Positions 1-8,701 of a stretch of 52,047 nt of DNA are shown here, one piece after another (the stretch's first letter is position 1; every line of letters begins with the position of its first letter). The notes under the pieces are model-generated. The model was not told the DNA's origin. It worked only from the letters and a program-made list of their open reading frames with translations, and did not search any database. The stretch is taken from assembly GCA_016875535.1 (NCBI GenBank), contig VGPF01000011.1, positions 1 to 52,047 on the forward strand, written 5' to 3'. The stretch is from Chloroflexota bacterium (lineage in GTDB: Bacteria; Chloroflexota; Dehalococcoidia; SHYB01). The position numbers were made by a program, and so were the translations under genes.

Positions 1-67
1 CAAACAAGGTTTGCATTGCGCACCAGGCGCATACTGCCTGGAAGTTGCGAGGGATTAAGGAGGCTCA

Positions 68-844
68 ATGGGGTACGAGAAGCCGCTTAAATATCTCTGG
101 GCGGAGTTCCGCGACCTGCTCGAACTCACGATGGAGGTAACACGACCTTCTTCCACACAGGAAACGAGTGCCAAAGTTACTGTGACAGTGACTAATAGGG
201 CCGTACCAGACATCGATTCGCCGCGAATCGAATTCGAGGACGTGACAGTCACATTTTCTTCTGGCAATCAAGAAGAATCCTTTCGCGTAGACCATAACCG
301 ACTTGCACCCGGAGAATCAGCGCGCATGCAGTACGAAGTAAAGTATTTGAACCTAGCCCTGTGCAAAGCCACCGTTCAAGGTCGAGTTGCTCTTGAGACC
401 TTCGCGCAAGTCCATTCTCAGTCAAAACCTATGTCAGGAAGATTGAATCCGTCTTCTTATTTTGCTGCCATCCGAGAACTCGATCTCCCTGGTTGGCTTG
501 CTCGTCTGCGAGGCGTGCCTCAACCAACCACCGCGACTACCCTTGGCCAATTGGAGTCTTTGAGGCAAGCCTTACGGGCCGAATTAGCTAATATCCGTGC
601 GACTGCCGAGCGGCTCCAAGGCGTCGTCAGTCTTAGTCTTTTGGAGGTGCGGGGCCCCGCGCGGGAAGCTGTCTTAAATCATCATGAACGCGTTACTGTC
701 TTCTTTCGAGAGTTGGGAGCTTCGATCAGCCGATTCATGGAGAAACTTGGGGTGGCGGGAAGACCAGCGACTTGGGATCTCAAACAATTCGAAGCGACGG
801 TTCTGGCTATAGACGACGCGGCGGCCAAATTGAACCTCACATGA
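68..844 (+). CDS. Hypothetical protein of 258 residues
   Basis: I do not recognise this protein. A strong Shine-Dalgarno sequence (AAGGAGG) lies 5-6 bases before the ATG, which supports both the start and real expression. Residues 1 to about 115 are rich in alternating Val/Thr and read as beta strands, ending in a GESARMQYEVKY stretch like a beta-sandwich (CARDB-like) domain; that is a weak inference. Residues 155-258 are mostly helical and rich in Ala, Leu, Arg and Glu. There is no signal peptide or membrane segment, so it is probably cytosolic. Its GC content is lower than that of the catabolic genes downstream, and it sits next to a toxin-antitoxin pair, which hints at an accessory region. 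Confidence 0.6.
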   Translation: MGYEKPLKYLWAEFRDLLELTMEVTRPSSTQETSAKVTVTVTNRAVPDIDSPRIEFEDVTVTFSSGNQEESFRVDHNRLAPGESARMQYEVKYLNLALCKATVQGRVALETFAQVHSQSKPMSGRLNPSSYFAAIRELDLPGWLARLRGVPQPTTATTLGQLESLRQALRAELANIRATAERLQGVVSLSLLEVRGPAREAVLNHHERVTVFFRELGASISRFMEKLGVAGRPATWDLKQFEATVLAIDDAAAKLNLT

Positions 845-1157
845 GCACCCCAAACAGACAAAACCATCTCGCATGATTACGTCGAACCGCCACCAAGGCA
901 GGCCATGTCTGTGAGGGCGTGAAGGCCTAGGCCGCCACCAAGATCCGTGTTCGCGCTAGAGAGCGACTCCCCCCCCGTCTCCACCTGGAACACAGGGGCC
1001 TTCCGGAAAGCGCCGGGGCCCCTTCCTGTATCAGCTCGATACTCGAATTAACCTTCGTAGTCGCCACCAACATCAGCAGTCGGAAAGAGGTGGCTCCATT
1101 TCTCTGAACAGTCCGGAGCAGGTGGCCTTCGCGCTGCGGGAACCATTGGCATAGCCC
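845..1157. other. Intergenic stretch without a gene
   Basis: Only short overlapping frames occur, and none looks like a protein. A run of eight C residues is present near 970. I see no tRNA, terminator or repeat here. Confidence 0.5.
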
Positions 1158-1186
1158 TTGACGCCTAGCGTGAAGCGCTATAGAGT
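1158..1186 (+). promoter_or_regulatory. Probable promoter of higBA
   Basis: A TTGACG box at 1158-1163 is followed by 17 bases and TAGAGT at 1181-1186; an alternative -10, TATAGA, sits at 1179-1184. Transcription would start about 7 bases on, almost exactly at the GTG at 1193, so the toxin mRNA may be leaderless. The match is by eye only. Confidence 0.45.
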
Positions 1187-1192
1187 TTGGTT

Positions 1193-1474
1193 GTGATCAA
1201 GTCCTTCAAGGATCAGGACACGGAGAGGATCTACCGGCGTCTCTATTCGAGGGGGTTCCCACCCGACATCCAACGGACAGCCTTACGGAAACTCCGCATG
1301 TTGAACAATGCGCGCTCGCTACAGGATCTTCGGTCGCCTCCGGGCAATCGCTTGGAGAAGCTATTCGCGAATCGCAGGGGACAGCATTCAATTCGTGTTA
1401 ACGACCAATGGCGGATTTGCTTCGTCTGGCGCGAAAGCGCCGCATTTGAGGTCGAAATCACAGATTATCACTAG
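1193..1474 (+). CDS. higB: HigB-type toxin (RelE/ParE superfamily mRNA interferase)
   Basis: Predicted toxin of a type II toxin-antitoxin pair; HigB proteins cleave mRNA on the ribosome. The sequence has the family hallmarks: an initial IKSF strand, a helical FPPDIQRTALRKLRML stretch, LRSPPGNRLEKL, then SIRVNDQWRICF and a C-terminal EVEITDYH. The length, about 93 residues, is normal. A TTG at 1187 would add two residues, but the GTG at 1193 gives the typical MIKSF start and coincides with the predicted transcription start. The antitoxin gene follows 12 bases after the stop. The toxin-before-antitoxin order is typical of higBA. The family call is secure; activity is inferred. Confidence 0.9.
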   Translation: MIKSFKDQDTERIYRRLYSRGFPPDIQRTALRKLRMLNNARSLQDLRSPPGNRLEKLFANRRGQHSIRVNDQWRICFVWRESAAFEVEITDYH

Positions 1475-1486
1475 GAGTCCCGAGCA

Positions 1487-1792
1487 ATGGTAGAAGGAAA
1501 AATGGCTCCCCTTCACCCGGGAGAGGTCCTCCAGGAGGAGTTCTTAAAGCCCTTGGGTCTCAGCCAGCATCGACTGGCGCTGGACATCAGGGTTGACCCG
1601 CGACGGATTAATGAAATCGTCTTGGGGAAGCGGGGGGTGACCGCCGATACAGCGCTGCGCCTGGCCCGCTATTTCAACACGTCTCCAGAGTTTTGGCTTG
1701 GGCTCCAAGCTCAGCATGACCTCGATGCTGAAGCGGACAAGCTAGGCGCCCGATTAGAACAAGAAGTGAAGGTCTTCGCCAAAGCCCGTTGA
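1487..1792 (+). CDS. higA: HigA-type antitoxin (XRE-family HTH regulator)
   Basis: Antitoxin that binds HigB and normally represses the shared promoter. The 101-residue protein opens with the HigA signature HPGEVLQEEFLKPLGLSQ (residues 9-26). A helix-turn-helix follows (LALDIRVDPRRINEIVLGKRGVTADTALRLARYF), then SPEFWLGLQAQHDLD, which is diagnostic for HigA/VapI antitoxins. The ATG at 1487 lies 12 bases after the toxin stop, so the genes are almost certainly cotranscribed. A second ATG at 1502 is possible. A broken amidohydrolase gene lies on the opposite strand just downstream. Confidence 0.92.
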   Translation: MVEGKMAPLHPGEVLQEEFLKPLGLSQHRLALDIRVDPRRINEIVLGKRGVTADTALRLARYFNTSPEFWLGLQAQHDLDAEADKLGARLEQEVKVFAKAR

Positions 1793-1988
1793 TTCGTCTT
1801 GCGAAGCGGGGACAAGCGGATTTTGGAGGAGTTTGGCGCGTCAACCGGAGCGAAAAGCGCCCCCAATCCACTTCAGTCGCATACACGCTTCACGCCGCTA
1901 CCAGCACCCGTGCTCGCGGCAGAGTTCGGAGCCCCCTCTCTCCGCCAAGAATTTAGGGGCAGTGCGGAAGTCTCCGACAAGAGGATTT

Positions 1989-2525
1989 CTAGCGTTTGGA
2001 CTTTTTGGCCTGAGCCTTCGTTTTGGGGTTAGTTCGGAAAAAGCGGGCGGCGTTTTCGGCTAGAATTTTTGACTTGCTCGCCTCAGAGATATCCTTTCGC
2101 TCGGCCATCTCGGCAACAGCGCCGGGGAATATGCCATCTGGGTGGGGATAGTCAGAAGCGAAAAGGATATTTGTATCACCAATGACCTGAACGATTCCAG
2201 GAATCATGACTTCGTCTGGGTCAGCGGAAATACAACACTGCCGTTTGAAGTACTCGGAGGGCAGGTGTGGCAGCTTCACGCTTGTATGTCCCCAATTCTT
2301 CACATGGTTGTCTAAGCGTTCAAGCCACGAAGCGATCCAGCCACAGCCAGATTCCATAAACGCGACCCTAAGCTTTGGATGCCGCTCGAGAACGCCGCCA
2401 CAGAGCATCTCCAGGCATGCCATCTGTTGTTCGTGAGCATGCGAGACTACGTGACGAAAAAGATAGTTTTCATATCGGTCCAAGCCGGCTGCCGGCGCAA
2501 GGGGCCCATTTCGGTACTGCAGTAC
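1989..2525 (-). pseudogene. Amidohydrolase (metal-dependent TIM-barrel hydrolase), 3' remnant
   Basis: This is the C-terminal half of an amidohydrolase-2 family protein. Recognisable blocks are LERHPKLRVAFMESGCGW, WLERLDNH and NILFASDYPHPDG, with the conserved metal-site Asp in the last, and a closing AARFF. Reading frame homology continues upstream of the first usable start (TTG at 2483) to 2525, where a stop codon cuts it. The N-terminal half, with the metal-binding HxH motif, is absent: the next 300 bases upstream show no amidohydrolase sequence in any frame. Full-length relatives are roughly 350-400 residues and only about 175 remain. It is best read as a gene relic beside the HigBA pair. 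Confidence 0.75.
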
Positions 2526-2851
2526 TTACAGAGGGGAATAGATACAGGACCTCAAGGGGGCTTTCTTAGGGGAAGAGTTGCGATAGTGACGGAAAAGGGC
2601 GCTGACGACAGGCGGAGGGCCTCTGACATGCTCGCTCCATCTGGAGCGAGAGCGCCGACGGGGCGGCCTGGATGCTGAAGGCCGAAGGTCTACGGATGCG
2701 CCTCCCCCGGTCGGGTGACGACGCCATCGCGGGTTACGAGCGCCAGCGTTGACATGGCCGCGTAGGCAAGCGACACTTGCCGTGGCAATCCATAATTCGA
2801 ATCGAGAGCACCTCCGGCGACGTACCCTGACCATAGAGCGAGGCGAACTGC
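2526..2851. other. Intergenic stretch between amidohydrolase relic and monooxygenase
   Basis: No convincing gene is present; open frames here are low-complexity Arg/Pro-rich shadows. The inverted sequence GCTCCATCTGGAGC near 2634-2647 is a short perfect palindrome of unknown role. Confidence 0.4.
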
Positions 2852-4684
2852 ATGACACCGTCCGATAATCCGGCGCCCGGCTTTGACCGCGACGGCGTCC
2901 GCCGGAGGTACGCCCAAGAGCGAGCCAAGCGAATGACCCCCTCGCGCGGCGTCATCCACGACCTCAGGCGCGAGGAGGCGTTCGCGGGGTACCTGAAGGA
3001 CCCATTCACGCCATTCATCGAGCGCAAGCCCGTGAGAGACGAGGTTGACGTCGCCATCGTCGGCGCGGGCCTGGCTGCCGTGGTCGTCGGAGCCAAGCTG
3101 CGGCAGGCCGGCGTTCGCCGCATCCGCCTCATTGACAAGGCGGGAGGCATCGGCGGCACCTGGTACTGGAACCGCTATCCCGGGGTGATGTGCGATGTCG
3201 AGTCGTATATCTACATGCCGATGCTCGAGGAGATGAACTACATCCCGACGACGAAATATGCGCCCGGGGATGAGATCCGCCGCCACCTTGAGTCCATCGC
3301 GATCAAGTACGGCCTAGTCAAAGACACCCTCTTCCACACCGGCGTCGAGGAGAGCAGATGGGTTGAGGCCGGACAGCGGTGGATCGTGCGCACGGACAGG
3401 GGCGACGAGGTGCGAGCGCGCCGACTGATCATGGCCACCGGCATCCTGAACCTCATGAAGCTGCCTGCGATCCCGGGCATGGAGCACTTCCAAGGCCGGG
3501 CCTTCCACACCGCCCGCTGGGACTACGAGTACACGGGCGGCGGGCCCAACGATCCTCACCTCGCCAAACTGACAGATAAGGTTGTGGGCGTCATCGGGGC
3601 CGGGGCCAGCGCCATCCAGGCCGTGCCGCCGCTCGGAGAGTCCGCGAAGCATGTGTATGTCTTCCAGCGCACCCCCTCGGCAATCAGCGAGCGCGGAAAC
3701 CGGCCTACCGACGCCGACTTCTCGAAGCACCTCCACCCAGGCTGGCAGAAGGAGCGGATGGAGAACTTCAGCGCCGCTATGCTGGGGCTTCCAGTGAAGC
3801 GCGATCTGGTGGACGATGGCTGGACCAAGTACCAGGCTAGGCTCATCCCTCCCAGCGGCCCGGAGATGACCCCTGAGGAGATCGCGGCACGGGTGGAGCA
3901 GTCCGACTACGGCGTCATGGAGGAGCACCGAAAGCGCATCGAGGCAATCGTGGCCGACCCTCGGGTGGCCGAGGGGCTCAAGCCGTACTACCGCTACTTC
4001 TGCAAGCGCCCGTGCTTCCACGATGAGTATCTGCCGGCCTTCAACAACCCGAAGGTTACTCTTGTTGACTGCCCGGCGGGCGTCGAGCAGATCACCCCGC
4101 GCGGCGCGGTCGCTAACGGCGTCGAGTACCCCCTCGATTGCATCGTCTACGCCACCGGCTTTGAGGCCGAGATCACGCGGTTCGCCCGCCGGGCCGGGCA
4201 CCCGATCATCGGGCGCGGCGGCATCACGATAGAGGAGAAGTGGAAGGACGGCATGATTAGCCTCCACGGCCTCACAACCCGGGGATTCCCGAACCTCTTT
4301 ATCATGCCTGCGCCGTCCCAGCAGTCGGTCACCACAGTCAACTACACACACTTGACAGTTATCGGCGCCGACCACATCGCCGCCACCATCGCGAAACTCG
4401 ATGAGCTCGGCATCGCCGTGTTCGACGTGAGCGAGGCGGCCGAGAGGGCATGGACCGAGGCCATCGTCAACTGCTTCCGCGATACCCGAGACTTCATGGC
4501 CGCTTGCACACCCTCCCGCCTCAACTACGAGGGCCATCCGGAGGCGGCCAACCCCAGAAACGGCTCCTATGGCGGGGGCCGGGGTGACGTCTTCGGGTAT
4601 CAAGAACTGCTCGCCAAGTGGCGGCGGGACGACTTCCCAGGCTGGGAGATCGTCAAAGGGGAAAGGCTCGATCCTCGCGACTGA
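2852..4684 (+). CDS. Flavin-containing monooxygenase, Baeyer-Villiger type
   Basis: Predicted FAD- and NADPH-dependent monooxygenase that inserts oxygen next to a carbonyl (class B, type I). The 610-residue length is typical of the long Baeyer-Villiger group. An N-terminal extension of about 65 residues precedes the FAD Rossmann motif [14 protein letters not shown], where the last Gly of GxGxxG is Ala. [11 protein letters not shown] and CDVESYIY are FAD-contacting blocks of this family. The type I fingerprint FxGxxxHTxxWD is present as [12 protein letters not shown] near residues 212-223, followed by a second nucleotide fold [13 protein letters not shown]. The ATG start lacks a strong ribosome site. 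The substrate is unknown; the SDR-rich neighbourhood suggests oxidation of cyclic ketones formed from alcohols. Confidence 0.9.
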   Translation: MTPSDNPAPGFDRDGVRRRYAQERAKRMTPSRGVIHDLRREEAFAGYLKDPFTPFIERKPVRDEVDVAIVGAGLAAVVVGAKLRQAGVRRIRLIDKAGGIGGTWYWNRYPGVMCDVESYIYMPMLEEMNYIPTTKYAPGDEIRRHLESIAIKYGLVKDTLFHTGVEESRWVEAGQRWIVRTDRGDEVRARRLIMATGILNLMKLPAIPGMEHFQGRAFHTARWDYEYTGGGPNDPHLAKLTDKVVGVIGAGASAIQAVPPLGESAKHVYVFQRTPSAISERGNRPTDADFSKHLHPGWQKERMENFSAAMLGLPVKRDLVDDGWTKYQARLIPPSGPEMTPEEIAARVEQSDYGVMEEHRKRIEAIVADPRVAEGLKPYYRYFCKRPCFHDEYLPAFNNPKVTLVDCPAGVEQITPRGAVANGVEYPLDCIVYATGFEAEITRFARRAGHPIIGRGGITIEEKWKDGMISLHGLTTRGFPNLFIMPAPSQQSVTTVNYTHLTVIGADHIAATIAKLDELGIAVFDVSEAAERAWTEAIVNCFRDTRDFMAACTPSRLNYEGHPEAANPRNGSYGGGRGDVFGYQELLAKWRRDDFPGWEIVKGERLDPRD

Positions 4685-5173
4685 GCACCCCAGGTGAAGG
4701 GGGATTTATGCTGTTCCGCGCAGCCAATGACTGCCAGGCCGCCAGCGCCCGTTCGCTTGACTGGAAGCAGGCGGGGCGAGCCAGCTATTGAGGAATCAGC
4801 CTGAAGATGCTAAAGACATCTTTGCAGGCTGGTTATGACAAGCCTTCGATGCTTTTTCGCATCTAGTCAATGATCGGATGCGCCAGTTTCTTTTTGACCT
4901 TCATCGAAGGGCTGGTCTTCGCAACCGCCATGGCTGTCTCCTTTAGCCGCTTCTGCCGCTGCCCCGGGTGCTTATGGCGTGTCTATATGCCCGTCAAGCG
5001 ACCAGGGCTGCATGAGCCGTCTATCCCGGCGTATCTGTTATGTAAGCCTCACAGGCGGATCGCATTATCCCCACTGAGAAAATCTAGCTGCACATGGGGC
5101 CTCCGGTATTAGGGACAAGCTCAAGCTGCAATTGGGAGAGAGTGCCGGGATGCCCGCCTGATAGATAGAGGGC
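4685..5173. other. Gene-free region with a stable hairpin
   Basis: No supported gene. An imperfect hairpin lies at 4797-4831: CAGCCTG (4797-4803) pairs with CAGGCTG (4825-4831), and directly inside AAGATG (4804-4809) pairs with CATCTT (4817-4822), with a two-base bulge. No T tract follows, so it may be a transcript-end structure for the monooxygenase or a structured RNA. A smaller hairpin, GATGC-TTTTTC-GCATC, follows at about 4849-4864. The rest shows nothing clear. Confidence 0.45.
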
Positions 5174-5743
5174 CTACCGAATAGCCTGAGCAAACTCCGC
5201 GGCAGTCAACACTATGCCGTGGCGCGGGAAAATCTTCTCCACCAGTACCCGGTGCACCTCTTGATCATTGTCCACACAGGCATCTGCTATCACTACGAGA
5301 GAGTAGTCCTTATCGAACGCCTCTCGGTACGTGGACAGGACAACGCCGCTCGTTGAGATGCCGGTCAGGATCAGCAGATCGCGGTTGAGCCCTCTCAGGA
5401 CCACCTCGAGGTCTGAACCGGCGAAGGAGCTGATCCGCCTCTTTGTGACGATAATATCGTTTGTTTTTGGGGCTATCGCCGGGTGTACCATGACCTCGGG
5501 GGTTCCCGAGATCAGCTTCCCGGACTTTTTCACGTCGGCAAAGTAGCCTCGGTCAACGACTTCGGGCAACCCGGGACGAAACTCAACAACAATGTAGAGC
5601 ACCGGGATAGCAGCAGCCCTGGCGTGCTGGATAACCCCACTCAGACGAACGAGAAATTGCGGGTCGCTTGGCAGAAACCGCCTCACCATATCGTTCTGAA
5701 CGTCCATCACAAGTAGCACGGCCTTTGCGAGATCTATCTTCAC
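5174..5743 (-). CDS. Isochorismatase-like cysteine-hydrolase family protein lacking the catalytic Cys
   Basis: An alpha/beta hydrolase of the isochorismatase-like superfamily, 189 residues, normal length. The family Asp is in LLVMDVQNDM (Asp14) and the Lys in VTKRRISSFAG (Lys101). The position that normally holds the nucleophilic Cys (GxxTxxCV) reads GISTSGVV, so Val134 replaces it. True isochorismatases also lack this Cys, and a large uncharacterised subgroup has the same TSGVVLST motif, so this need not be inactivating, but amidase chemistry of the nicotinamidase kind is unlikely. The start is GTG at 5743 with GGGAGG seven bases upstream. It stands alone and convergent with the monooxygenase. 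Confidence 0.85.
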   Translation of the reverse strand: MKIDLAKAVLLVMDVQNDMVRRFLPSDPQFLVRLSGVIQHARAAAIPVLYIVVEFRPGLPEVVDRGYFADVKKSGKLISGTPEVMVHPAIAPKTNDIIVTKRRISSFAGSDLEVVLRGLNRDLLILTGISTSGVVLSTYREAFDKDYSLVVIADACVDNDQEVHRVLVEKIFPRHGIVLTAAEFAQAIR

Positions 5744-6138
5744 CTGAACGCCTCCCGTAACCAGTCAAACGACTTATCCGTACGCGGGCATCCCAGAGGG
5801 GAAACCGCTAGAGCCTTCCATCCCAAACTTCATCCGACTTCTTGGAGCCTGCTAAGTATAGGTTAGGCGGGAGGCGGCTTGAGAGACGATGCCCGTAGGT
5901 CCAGCCAAGCGTGTATTGTTGTTGCCCGTTTACAAGTGTGCTAGACTCGCGCACAATCCATGAGGCGCTGCAGGGAGCCGGACCTCATTATCAGGATTCC
6001 AACCGGGCATCCCGCGTAGTTCCCGTCCGAGATGATTTCCTGACAGCCCCTTTGTCACCATTGGCCGTGCGACCGCCTCTCCTTAGAGCCTCTCCCAATG
6101 GGCGAGAGAACTACGTTGAGCAATCGTAGGTAGCATCC
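5744..6138. other. Intergenic region with candidate promoter for the SDR cluster
   Basis: No gene is supported; a 72-codon frame at 5911-6129 has no ribosome site or recognisable content. A weak promoter candidate is TTGTTG at 5919-5924, 17 bases, then TAGACT at 5942-5947, reading toward the three SDR genes with an untranslated leader of about 190 bases. Confidence 0.35.
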
Positions 6139-6891
6139 ATGCAATTGCAGGGCAAGGTAGCGATGGTGACGGGCGCAGGCTCCGGAATAGGACGCGCCAT
6201 CGCGGTACGCTTTGTTCAAGAGGGCGCTAAGGTCGCTGTCCTGGATGTCAATCAGGCAGGCGGTGAAGAGACGGTCCGCCTGGTGCGCGAACGCGGGGGG
6301 GAGGCGGAGTTCATCAAATGCGATGTCTCGCGGCCCGCGGACGTAAAAGAAGCCGTCACCGCCATCACCCTTCGATTCGGCATGCTACATATCCTGGTGA
6401 ACGATGCCGGCATCCTCAAACTGGAGGATGCATTGGTGGAAGAAGTGCCGGAAGAGATATGGGACGCAGTCATCGGCGTCAATCTGAAGGGCGTTTTCTA
6501 CTGCTCCAAGTACGCCCTTCCTGCGATCATCGCGTCCGGAGGCGGCGCGGTCGTGACGATCGCTTCAACGGCAGGCGCGATCGCCTTTAACCGCCCTGCA
6601 TATGCCGCTTCGAAAAGCGCGGTTATCCCGATGACGCGCGCCCTTGCCCGCCAGCATGCCAAAGACAACGTGCGCGCGAACGTGGTTTGCCCCGGCGGCA
6701 CGGATACGCCGCTAACCCACAGCCAAGGCGTGCCTCCCGCCGGTCAAGGCCCGGCAAAGATACCGGCCATGATTAAGCGCAGGGCCCAGCCGGAGGAGAT
6801 CGCAGCGGCCGTGACCTTCCTTGCCTCCGATGAGGCCTCGTATATCACCGCGGCCGTATTCCTCGTAGACGGGGGGCTGACGGCGTTATGA
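6139..6891 (+). CDS. Short-chain dehydrogenase/reductase (classical SDR), cluster gene 1
   Basis: Predicted NAD(P)-dependent alcohol/ketone oxidoreductase of 250 residues. The cofactor motif TGAGSGIG is at residues 11-18; Asp36 at the end of the second strand favours NAD(H). The structural NNAG motif reads NDAG (88-91), an unusual Asn to Asp change. Ser143, Tyr155 and Lys159 complete the catalytic set, with Asn115 in VNLKG. The C-terminal VDGG motif is present. Its last four bases overlap the next SDR (ATGA), so the two are translationally coupled. The substrate is unknown; relatives include 3-oxoacyl-ACP/CoA reductases and cyclohexanol-type dehydrogenases. Confidence 0.92.
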   Translation: MQLQGKVAMVTGAGSGIGRAIAVRFVQEGAKVAVLDVNQAGGEETVRLVRERGGEAEFIKCDVSRPADVKEAVTAITLRFGMLHILVNDAGILKLEDALVEEVPEEIWDAVIGVNLKGVFYCSKYALPAIIASGGGAVVTIASTAGAIAFNRPAYAASKSAVIPMTRALARQHAKDNVRANVVCPGGTDTPLTHSQGVPPAGQGPAKIPAMIKRRAQPEEIAAAVTFLASDEASYITAAVFLVDGGLTAL

Positions 6892-7664
6892 CAGCAGCGC
6901 AGCGGAGGCGGTTCGAAGGCAAAGGAGTCATCATCACCGGCGGGGGCTCAGGGATCGGGCGCGCGACGGCGCTCGCATTCGCTCGCGAGGGAGGGAATGT
7001 TGCGATAGGAGACATTTCCGAAGCAGGCATGACCGAGGTGACACAGACAATAGAACGGGAAGGCGGCAAGGCGATCTTCGTGAAGGCGGACGTCTCCAAG
7101 GCAGCCGATGTGCAGAACCTTGTGAACCAAGCAGTGAAAAGCTTCGGCGCTGTCCATATCCTCTTTAGCAACGCCGGCATCTATGCGCAGAGTGACACCA
7201 GGGTCATGGATCTGGATGACGATGTCTTTGCCAGAGTCATAGATGTCAACTTGAAAGGGATGTTCCTCTCGGCGAAATATGCGTTGCCCCACATCGTAAA
7301 AAGCGGAGGCGGGGCTGTTGTGATGACTTCCTCCATCGGCGCGCTTGCCGCGGCGTCAACGACGGCATATTCATCAAGCAAGGGGGGAGTATTGGCGCTG
7401 ATGCGCACCATCGCCGTCGAATATGCGGCTAAAGGCGTGCGCGCGAACGCGATCCTGCCCGGGCCTGTGGATACGCCCATCATGACGGACGTGCGCGCCG
7501 CCATGGGCCTTCCGCCAGACGGCAAGATGCCAAAGGGGAACATGCAGAACCGGTGGGCGAAACCCGAGGAAGTAGCCAGCCTGGTCCTATTTCTCTGCTC
7601 GGAAGATGCCTCATACATGACCGGCGGGTCGTTCACTGTGGACGGCGGACAATCGGGGATGTGA
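6888..7664 (+). CDS. Short-chain dehydrogenase/reductase (classical SDR), cluster gene 2
   Basis: A 258-residue classical SDR. TGGGSGIG lies at 17-24, Asp42 points to NAD(H), SNAG at 94-97 replaces NNAG, and the catalytic residues are Ser149, Tyr161 and Lys165. PGPVDTP and TVDGG at the C-terminal end are standard. It overlaps the preceding SDR by four bases and is followed by a third SDR 48 bases on, forming one transcription unit. It resembles its upstream neighbour in the LKGxFxxxKYALPxI stretch, which suggests an old tandem duplication. The substrate cannot be read from the sequence. Confidence 0.92.
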   Translation: MTAAQRRRFEGKGVIITGGGSGIGRATALAFAREGGNVAIGDISEAGMTEVTQTIEREGGKAIFVKADVSKAADVQNLVNQAVKSFGAVHILFSNAGIYAQSDTRVMDLDDDVFARVIDVNLKGMFLSAKYALPHIVKSGGGAVVMTSSIGALAAASTTAYSSSKGGVLALMRTIAVEYAAKGVRANAILPGPVDTPIMTDVRAAMGLPPDGKMPKGNMQNRWAKPEEVASLVLFLCSEDASYMTGGSFTVDGGQSGM

Positions 7665-7712
7665 CCTGAGGCCGTCCGCAGCGTCCCGTAGCGACGGCAT
7701 TGGAAGCACGTG

Positions 7713-8612
7713 ATGCAGAGCCTGTTGGAAGGAAGAGTAGCGGTCGTCACGGGTGCAGGCAGGGGCATCGGTCGAGCGGTTGCCCATAGGCTTTCGGAGA
7801 TGGGCGCGGCCGTCGTCATTAATGACCTTGGGACATCAACGGACGGCACGGGCGCGGATACCTCTCCCGCCGACCAGGTTGTCGGGGAGATACGGGCAAA
7901 AGGTGGTCAAGCTGTCGCGAGCTACGATAGCGTCGCCGATTTTGAAGCGGCAGGGCGAATCATCGGGACTGCCGTAAAGACCTTCGGCAAGATTGATATC
8001 CTCATCAACAACGCCGGCGTCAATATCAGCGCTCCCATCTACGAAATCACGCCAGAGACGTTCGCCACCGTCGTTGGCGTCCACGTCTCCGGGACGTACA
8101 ACTGCACCCGCCATGCTTGCGTCTACATGAAAAACCAGAAGTGGGGACGCATCGTCAACATGGTCTCCCGCGCGAGTCTCATCGGCAGTGTGGGGAACTC
8201 TGCCTATGGAGCCGGCAAAGGCGGGATATTCGGCTTCACGAACGTCGTAAGCCGGGATCTCGCCCCCTTCGGCATCACCGTGAACGGCGTCAACCCGGAT
8301 GCTGCAAACACGCGCATGGTCACCGAAAGCCGGGCACGCTGGAAGCAGGCGGGCCCGAATCCCACTGAAGCCAAACGCATGAAGACCGTGCCGCAAGACC
8401 CCGACAACATCGCGATTGTTGTGACCGCTCTCTGCACCCAGGAGGCCGCACACATCAGCGGCCAGTATTTCCTTGTCCAGGGAAGCCTTGTGGGCCTCTT
8501 TCAGCCGCTAACTATCACAAAGCATATCTACAAGGATGGCATGTGGACCCCAGAAGACCTGGCAAAGGCAATGAATATGATGGGAATACCTCATCTCCCT
8601 GTGGCTTACTAG
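7713..8612 (+). CDS. SDR with C-terminal extension, 3-hydroxyacyl-CoA dehydrogenase-like
   Basis: A 299-residue SDR. TGAGRGIG is at 13-20, NNAG at 99-102, and Ser152, Tyr165 and Lys169 form the active site. The insert VINDLGTSTDGTGADTSPAD after the second strand is the one found in SDR domains of multifunctional beta-oxidation enzymes and related (3R)-hydroxyacyl-CoA dehydrogenases, so an acyl-CoA substrate is plausible. The last 45 residues (QPLTITKHIYKDGMWTPEDLAKAM) extend beyond the usual SDR end. A GTG at 7710 directly before the ATG could also serve as start. It is the third gene of the SDR transcription unit and runs toward the selenoprotein gene on the other strand. Confidence 0.88.
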   Translation: MQSLLEGRVAVVTGAGRGIGRAVAHRLSEMGAAVVINDLGTSTDGTGADTSPADQVVGEIRAKGGQAVASYDSVADFEAAGRIIGTAVKTFGKIDILINNAGVNISAPIYEITPETFATVVGVHVSGTYNCTRHACVYMKNQKWGRIVNMVSRASLIGSVGNSAYGAGKGGIFGFTNVVSRDLAPFGITVNGVNPDAANTRMVTESRARWKQAGPNPTEAKRMKTVPQDPDNIAIVVTALCTQEAAHISGQYFLVQGSLVGLFQPLTITKHIYKDGMWTPEDLAKAMNMMGIPHLPVAY

Positions 8613-8672
8613 GCGGTGCAACAGGGTGCTCTCATCCGGCTCCCGCCGTTGCGGGCCACAGGCGGAACTCCA

Positions 8673-8698
8673 AAGGGCCTCCAGGTTCGGAGGCCTTT
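8673..8698. terminator. Bidirectional hairpin between convergent genes
   Basis: AAGGGCCTCC (8673-8682) pairs with GGAGGCCTTT (8689-8698) around a six-base loop, with one G-T wobble. It lies between the stop of the third SDR and the stop of the selenoprotein gene, the right place for a shared terminator. The flanking T/A tracts are short. Confidence 0.6.
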
Positions 8699-8701
8699 CA
8701 C

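Noticed and set aside
4870-5112. An 80-codon frame after the monooxygenase
   Set aside because: No Shine-Dalgarno site and no family resemblance; scattered Cys residues only.
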